Shown piece after piece: positions 33,749-40,983 of a stretch of DNA of 40,983 nt. The first letter of the stretch is position 1. Each line of letters starts with the position of its first letter. Origin of the DNA: Flammula alnicola (Eukaryota; Basidiomycota; Agaricomycetes; Agaricales; Strophariaceae); the NCBI GenBank assembly GCA_015499995.1, contig JADNRV010000387.1, forward strand, positions 1 through 40,983. Direction: 5' to 3'. Below the pieces are notes generated by a model. It searched no databases. It saw nothing but the letters and a program-made list of their open reading frames with translations, and was not told where the DNA came from. The position numbers and the translations under genes are program-made.

Positions 33749-34450
33749 TCATTCAAGCTTTTCCAACTCTTCTAATCGGGACAAAACTACATCTTTGCTC
33801 GTTTCTTCGATTTCACCGGCAAGGAATATCTCGTCAAGAATGGCGTAGACCTGCATGCGGGGAAATGTAATGTAAATCACAAGAAAGCGGGCCAGGAGCA
33901 GCATATTAACCTTATAAAAGTTGAAAACAAGGTCAAGTTCACACACATTATCAAAGAAGGTGTCTGCACAGGCTCCGTAAGTCGACAATCCGCGATATTA
34001 GTCAACAGAAGGCACGCACCCAAAATCTCGACAAACAGATGGATGGCCTCCAGGTACGCCAACTCGTTGTCATTGTCGTCTACACATAGACAGAAGAATA
34101 GCCCCGCATATCGTCTGTAGACCACTTTGTAATTGCGGAACTGGAGGGAGGGTCAAGTCGCATATCTCAGGACCCGGCGTCGCAACACACCTCGACGAAG
34201 TTTGATTGGTATTTCTGATCCCGAGGTGCCACTAATCGGTGTACCTCCCCACGTAGTCTCACCTAAACCTCCAATAAATCAACAAGCATGCAGTGAAACA
34301 GACAGCAAGACTCGCCTTCTCATCGTCATCGTAAGGAACATACCACTTGGAAAGTCTCGTTTTTCCTTGGCGGTTCTGCGTGAACCTAGATCAACAAAGG
34401 CTCGCGTAAAGAAACGGGCATCTCACCTGCACGAGTATGAACCGAATCAT
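33749..34450 (-). CDS. APS2: AP-2 adaptor complex sigma subunit
   Basis: Small subunit of the clathrin adaptor AP-2, acting in endocytosis at the plasma membrane. Six short exons. ATG is at 34450 (MIRFILVQ); then [99 protein letters not shown] and [20 protein letters not shown], with stop TGA at 33751-33749. About 143 residues, the normal length. [27 protein letters not shown] distinguishes AP-2 sigma from AP-1 and AP-3 sigma. The intron 34315-34263 (53 nt) has a GC donor (AAG|GCGAGT) and a TTTAG acceptor; a GT donor nearby would break the frame. All other introns are GT-AG. Confidence 0.96.
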
Positions 34451-37400
34451 AGATACCTCATACGAAAGAGATATGTTACGTAGCGCCGTTGTTGTAGACC
34501 CTGACTGACGACGAGCAGGCTATTTGTCAGAGCATTCTCTAATAAATACAGGCAAATACTGAACAAATAATAGCCGGCCTCATCTCAGTCACCAGCGCAT
34601 TTCGTAAGTTTTCTGTAGCCTCGGAAGTGCCTTTTCTAAACGAGATAAACCTTAAATCTTGCGTCAGTCTCGTTCTCGGCAGGTCCTCGGACTATTCCGG
34701 TCGGCGCTCACCATACCGCAAGACCGTAAAACCAATGTAAAACAGCAAGACCCTGGTAAGTAACCCTTAACGCGTCGGTGGATATATTTCATTTCGAGAT
34801 AGACTACGGCATATGCATGAGAGAGAAGACGGACGATTTACAATTTCTAGAGTGACTCCGACTCTTCTCCCAATCTGGTTGTCAGACGACGACTGCTAGA
34901 CAACAGTAAGTATTTCTCTCACGACGCTCTTCAACATCTTCCGCCGGTCGGAACGCTCACGACTATGTAGAGGAAATTTTAGAAAGCAACTGGGCATAAA
35001 AATATAAGGACATCCAATGAGGACCTGACGACAGGCACAGAACGGCCCCTATGATTGAAGAAAATTAGAGAGCAACGCACTGGTGGATCGAGGTTATTCA
35101 CAGGTTTAAACTGACTAACATGCCTGACAACCTCCCGGCGGGGCCTGGTTGGAAACTGCACACGTGGAATACACGCGTCCGAGAGCAGTTTATTGTAGGA
35201 ATTGAGGCACCCGATGATCGTCTAGTGTAACTTGGCGTACCTGGTAATGAAAAGAAGTTGTCAAGAAGTGGTGACGCCCCCGACGGTACATGGTAAGTCG
35301 GAAACTTGCGACAGCAGAATATGGTCTTCAGTCATAGGAGTGAAGGTCGCAAAGCTAAACATAATTGTACTTCGTGGAGATCTCCGTTCAATCTCTGTAG
35401 TATCTCCGTCGTGCTTTGTACGGGGTCCTTGACTATTCGACCGTTGGATCGTGTTGCAAGGGTCATAGCCTGTACTACTCTAGGAGACTGTAGAGCGAAC
35501 AAAAAAATTAGTATGAGTTTCGATATCATGAAATCAACTGCAGCCTGAGATTTATCCCACTGAAGGAACCCCAATGTCAATACATCTTTCCATGGTTTGA
35601 GTTGACACTCGTCCACGATAGCGTGTCGTAACAGATTTTCCTTCTAAGGATGCTTCAAGGAAGGTAGCTTGCATTACAGGAACCGTCACTTCAAACGTGA
35701 GTCTCGCAGGTCTTCGCAGTCCGGATCCGTAATCCCGGTCAGCACATCGTAAGCACAAACATAGACTGGCTAGGAGATTGACCATAGATGTGTCTTCTTT
35801 TCTAAAAGAAAATGGGATGTGAATAATCGCGCAGCAAAATCCTTCTAGTAGGAATAAAACTTACCACGGATGTAAGGTACGGGTGCACACTAAAGAGTGC
35901 AAAGGGTTCCTTAGTTAGTAATTCGACAATGCTAACACCGAAGTCGTCTCAGTGTCAGTGATCAAGAGGGTCGACCGAGACCAGCGTCTGCAATGAGCAA
36001 CAATTTCCCAGTCTGAGAACAAAAAGAAAAAGACGCGGCAGAACAGACGTAGGACGAGCCTGGAAAGCGTTTCCAGATTTAGCGATGGAAGTCATACCTT
36101 CTCTTGTAAAGAAACTTCGGTCCCTAAACACGCAGAAGAAGAAGCGTCGATGAGAATAAAGCCAGTAAAAACCACCTTGCGTGGTACTCCTAAAACCGAG
36201 GTTAAGGAGAGATCGTGAGGCTGGCACTCGTATGGCCACCGCTTACATGAATCGTAGGACCCGAATTCGCCCGGCGTTAGAAATGGAAAACAACTACGGA
36301 AGACGGAACGCACCCAATAGTTTCTATTTCCTCATATACGTCCCGGATATAAAACGTCCTTCTCCCCAAAGACCCCCTTCTCCCCAAAAGATCTACGGTT
36401 CATGTAGATCCATAACTCCGAGAAACTAGATTTTAGCAAGGGCGGTGGACACCTAGCGAGAAGTCCAGACGAGCTCGTAATCGCCAGCAATGTGTTGTTG
36501 GACCAGTCTCTAACCAGAAGGGTGAGATGGCCTTGGGATTTGGGTAGCCATGTCAGCAAGAGCTACGGCACCAGTGAAGGTGAGAAAAATACCATTGACA
36601 ATATCGAGAACCAGCACAGAACTCAGTACTTGAGACGATTTCGCCGACGACGAACTCGTGATCATAAATTTCGGATTCAAAGCTATCAAGTTGGAATATC
36701 GGCAGCATGACAGCTTCAGCTTCTTTAGAGTCTGGGCATGAACATCCACGCAGAAAATTTCACCTCATTCAGGTGGGGATGGTCTGTCAATAAAGTGGGC
36801 CGTGGACCGTCGAGGGAAAAAATGTTCAATTTCGCTCAATTTCTCTTAGAATTCTTGGCAGATGACTCTCCTTGGTTCCTTTCCGACCTTCAGGAAATTC
36901 TCGAGTGTCCATCTAGGCTCCTCATTCCAGATTGGAGCCTGAACCGACACGTAGTGTAGAGGAGTTACATGCATAAAGTTAATTGGAAGAATAGCACACA
37001 GCTAGAAGGAAATGAGGAGAACCAAGAGGAGAACATGAGTGGCTAAGCTTGTGGCGGCGGAAGGCTCAGACAAACATGCGCAAATATAGACCTCCTCCGT
37101 CCCAAGCTCCTCCAGACCACAACCTCATTTATTTTATTCCATCTAGTCGGAAGTCCATACAAAAAAGCACACAGGAAGCCAATATTGTAAGCAAAACCAA
37201 TCAAATGAGTAAGTACCAAATTGTCGTTCGTTCATAAGTCCAAAATGAACACTTCGTAATATATATACTGCAACTAAGCAGAATCTGTAACGCGTCGGAA
37301 AACATAGCGATGAACCACAGAGTCAGACAAGACGAGAGAGACAAAAGAAGGAAGAAAGAGAAACTGAAGCGGATAAAAACGAGATAATAATTAAGAAATC

Positions 37401-37594
37401 ATAGGCGGTATACCGCCACCGTCAAATCAAATCGTAGTCGTAATCGAAGCAATCATGTCGCACATGAGCCGAAGCTCTAGCCGGAAGAGAAACATGTACC
37501 GCATCCACTCCTGAGGCCTGATACGTCAGGTATCTTGAATCCACGCCAGGGTCTGGGATATAAAAAAAGAGGGAACAGACACCCAAGCACGCGT
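34451..37594. other. 3.1-kb gene-poor region
   Basis: No gene that I can support. Minus-strand fragments at 35340-35640 (HAIVDECQLKPWKDVLTLGF) and 36510-36740 (HAQTLKKLKLSCC) have a Leu-rich, F-box/LRR-like flavour but are interrupted by stops in every frame. They could be a decayed F-box gene. A short direct duplication (CCTTCTCCCCAAAGA / CCTTCTCCCCAAAAG) lies at 36357-36390. The region also holds the 3' flank of the chitin synthase. Confidence 0.4.
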
Positions 37595-40500
37595 TTACTC
37601 TCCTGCAAAGAGACGCACAACCATATACGTCGTGGACCCTACGAATCGAATGACTAGAACATCGAAGAAAAGAAGAAAAAATGTCAGCGCACAAAGCGAA
37701 TGCCTCGAAACACCAAATAAAAAGAAAACATACACGCAAGACCAGCAACAGATCCGAGGAGGAACGCCATATACCCATTAACAGCCTTATTCGCTCCACC
37801 CGTTGCCGCCTTTTCGTTCGTGCTCGTGATCGCCGCAGCCAGCAGAGAGTTCGTCAGTACCCACGCGAGCAATACACTGCCAAAGAAAAGAGCCAAGTCA
37901 GATGTCAATCGCCCACCCAAACCCAAAGAAAATGCAAAACACAAAAACGCACTTGGTCCTAAACGTTCTATAATAATCCTCCTGGAGAGTGCTCGGATCC
38001 GGCTTGCTCTCCACCTTGGGCGGCTTCGTGTTCAGCTGATGTATCGCATCCTCGTATAGCGCATTGATATCCTTCTCGTCCGTCGGCACCTCCGCCTCGA
38101 CCTCGCCGGTTTTGGACTTGCCCGTGGTGACTGTGCCGAGGGCTTTGGCGACGGTGTTGTCTCCTTTCGTACCCCAGGAGACATCATGCACATTGGCGAA
38201 CTATAAGGAAGGAAGGAAGGAGGTTTGGTTAGGGGCACAGAAAAGCAATACAAAGGGCGGGAAGACGACGCACAGCATAAACATTCAGGACGTTGATATA
38301 CGAAGGCGCCATCAACATGTACTGAATAAATGAAGTGATCATATGCCACGGCTCAAACTATCCAAACCACCAAGTCAGATTAGATGTCCCATCCATGAAA
38401 CCTCGAAACACGAAAAAGAGAGACAGACTCACGAAGATCAAGCTAGCAATGATATACAACCCCAACGTCGCCAACAAGGACAAAACGATATTCCTAAAGA
38501 TATGATTGGAGAACATGCTCGAGAACGTCAACGTCTGCGCATGTGCCAGGTTCTCGATACCCTTGAATGCGAGAAGGAACGCCGCGACCTGTAAACGAAA
38601 CGACAATCAACGTCTCTCTCTCAAGTGAAACAAAAAAAGGTCACACATACCGTCATATAAATCGTAATAAGCGAAAACCCAATCATTGCCCCCGTATAAC
38701 CCACTTACTCCCCTGCGGCCTATTACCCAAGGAAAGGATGAAGCACATGATGAGCAAGCCGAGATAGAAATAGTTGAGGATGACGTTGGCAGTGTGGATG
38801 CCTGGAGGTTGAACGTCGGGTCCTCCATCGACTCCGAGAGGATGATGAACGCGATGTAGTAATTTGCCTGGTGCGGTCGTGTGTCAGTTTCATTGTAAAG
38901 TGGAGGAGAAAAGGACACACCAAAGAAAACCACGCAAAGATCAAGTTAAAAAGCTGATAAAACATTTCCACATGTATCACGCCTGCGAATAAACGTATGG
39001 CTCGACGCATAGAGATAGTGGAAGTGCACCGTCGAGTGCACGGCAGCGAAGAAGGATCCGTTGAGCCAGCGCCTTCTTTGCGAGATGAGTTCTGGAACCT
39101 ATCACAATAATGGTTAGCGAAAGAGATATACACAAAAGGAAGAATGACGTACTTGAATCAGGCACATCGGGTAACAGCATACGCCGACTTGACGTAGTGC
39201 AAATCCATGAGCCACCGCGCTTCGACACGAGCTCCCAGCACAGAATCTACGGTTAAATGAAATGGCATCAGCTCTCCACCTCCGTGACATGTTGCTGGAT
39301 ACTCACTCGATCTTCAGCCAAGTACATATTCGCCGTAAATATATCCGCACCTGCACCATGCTAGATATTGCCACTGATTAACAACAAAACAACAAACAAA
39401 GCAAGGTAGATGTAGATAAGACGCACCATAGTCTCTCCAAGGAAATACTTCTGCAACGGGCCCTCGCCGTTGGAATCGTTCTGCAGAGCGATGTACCTGT
39501 ACGCGCTGAAGGCACCAGGAAGCACGGTGATGTACCCGAACACGGATTCGCTGTATGAGACAAAGCCGTTTGCTTAGTTGGCTAGCGGGATGGAACATGT
39601 CCACTTACAGAGGCTTATCAAGGATATTCGACATCTTGTACTCGAAATTCTGCGCCGCAACCAGCGGATTGATCAAATTCGTCCCATACTTGCCCTTCAG
39701 CGCCACGATCTCCCCACACGCGCCCCCAACATTCGAATTAATATCAAACGCCTTCCACAGATGGTATATAGACGTCGGTCCCGGCATCGTGCCCACGTCC
39801 AGCAGCACACACACATTGGGCTGCAGGATGGCCCCAAAGGCGTTGAAGAACCACCGGTGTGAGTTGATTTTCTTTTGGTTTTTCTCTTTCAGGCAGAATA
39901 TGATTTGAACGGGGACAACGCCTTTTTCCGCGCCTTCGATTTTCAGCGAGGGGCTGACCGAGACTGTAGGGAGGTGTCAGCGAAAGGAGGAGGGAAGGAA
40001 GAGATAGCAACTCACTCTGCGTAGTATACTCATAAATATGCGCCGTCACATCCTGCTTCCCAATCTTCGTCTTCGCCACGCCCTCCTGATACGCCCCCAT
40101 CGCCGCGATCACACTCAAGGTCCTCGAATTAATCTTCCCCCTTCCGTCGCTCACAATGCACACCACCACCTTCTTCCACCCGTCCTTGCCCCACGTCTTG
40201 CTCCGATCACGCTTGCACAAGTGTACGATGTTCTTGATCACACCGTGCATCGTACGGCAGAACAGCTCCTCGTCCTCGTTGTACATCGTCATCACGATGA
40301 ACAGCTCCGTCCGTCGTGGCGGGTCGTAGTGCACCTGCCGCAGAGTGAACCCCGAGTCTTTGAAGTCGTTCGGGTCGCACGTCGCTGCAGAGTACCGCAT
40401 GTGCGTGAATTCCCGCTCCGTGCGGTTCGCACACATGTCCAAAAGTTTCTTGGGCACCGCGTTATCCAGAACGAAGTTTCCATGGAACAGCCTACAGAAG

Positions 40501-40983
40501 AATTAGCCGACAAACACAAGAAATATTCCATCGGCACTTACTCGACTTTCTTGATGGTCTTGTACCGCCTCGGCACTCTCTGCGGAATCCGCCCATACCG
40601 AATATTATTCTCCGACCTATCATCGGCTACCATCGTCTCGTTCTCATCGTCATACCCACCAGGCAGCCTGGGCATGCTCGACATCGATGATGGATCGCGG
40701 CGCAACAACGGCATATCGCCCGTATCTCCCTCTAAATCGTCGTGCATATCGTGCAAATCGTAGCCGGACCGCGAGTACATCGAACCCGGGGTCGTCGACG
40801 GGCCTGGGGGCATGAACCCTAGGTGTGAAGGTGGCCCCAAAAGCGGATTAGGAGGGGAAGGCGACTGCGGGTGCTGCATGGGCGGCGGCGACAGTGGGTG
40901 CAGCGGCGTACTCGTGGGTCTAAACCCGCCGTATGACGTGTCTACAGGTGCCTGGGGCGGGTAGAGAGTTGGAGGCGGCGGTA
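37595..40983 (-). CDS. CHS: Chitin synthase, division 1 (5' end beyond window; indel cluster at 38694-39203)
   Basis: Integral plasma-membrane GT2 glycosyltransferase polymerising N-acetylglucosamine from UDP-GlcNAc. The Pro-rich N-terminus is open to the right edge, so the start lies outside. Next are the Chitin_synth_1N block ([27 protein letters not shown]) and the catalytic domain: [59 protein letters not shown] (EDR motif) and [20 protein letters not shown] (QRRRW, near 39090). Membrane helices follow, ending [23 protein letters not shown] at 37597-37595. About 15 exons join cleanly, except between 39203 and 38694, where about six small indels move the conserved peptide between frames (see findings). 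Outside that stretch no lesion is seen. Class within division 1 (I-III) was not determined. Confidence 0.93.

Noticed and set aside
40038..40763. 241-codon plus-strand open frame rich in His and Arg
   Set aside because: It is antisense to chitin synthase exons; its composition is that of a shadow frame.

Overview
This window looks like nuclear DNA of a basidiomycete, most likely an agaricomycete mushroom-forming fungus. Nearly every gene is split by many introns of about 50-60 bp with GT..AG ends. There is a Plavaka-type transposase of the kind common in Agaricomycetes, and several genes are typical fungal housekeeping genes (ERG1, TOK1-type K+ channel, division-1 chitin synthase). Coordinates are CDS extents including introns. 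Splice sites were inferred by eye from protein continuity.

Left part (1-9.6 kb): two paralogous BAHD/PF02458-type acyltransferase genes on the minus strand (the first runs off the left edge) flank a 6-kb insertion. The insertion holds an apparently intact Plavaka transposase and a divergently transcribed companion gene sharing a 210-bp pyrimidine-rich promoter.

Metabolic part (10.5-24 kb): squalene epoxidase (ERG1, -), a cytochrome P450 (+) whose haem loop is spread over three micro-exons, a BTB/POZ protein (+), the complex I 51-kDa subunit NUO51 (-), and a flavin-dependent monooxygenase (+). The monooxygenase is cut in its last exon by a 1318-bp non-autonomous DNA transposon with 14-bp terminal inverted repeats, a 9-bp target duplication and dense GCGTGC/GCACGC arrays. 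Acyltransferases, squalene epoxidase, P450 and FMO together could be part of a triterpenoid/sterol tailoring cluster, but no cyclase is visible, so this is only a hypothesis.

Right part (24.6-41 kb): a TOK1-type two-pore K+ channel (+), a small CsbD-like protein (-), an F-box/LRR-like protein (-), the AP-2 sigma subunit (-, with a GC-AG intron), a gene-poor stretch of about 3 kb, and a chitin synthase (-, 5' end outside the window). The chitin synthase carries a tight cluster of about six small indels in an otherwise perfectly conserved gene.

The strongest leads are the novel-looking GCGTGC-rich transposon with its interrupted FMO, the second codon-biased reading frame overlapping the start of NUO51 through tandem 3' splice sites, the chitin synthase indel cluster, and the P450 micro-exons.
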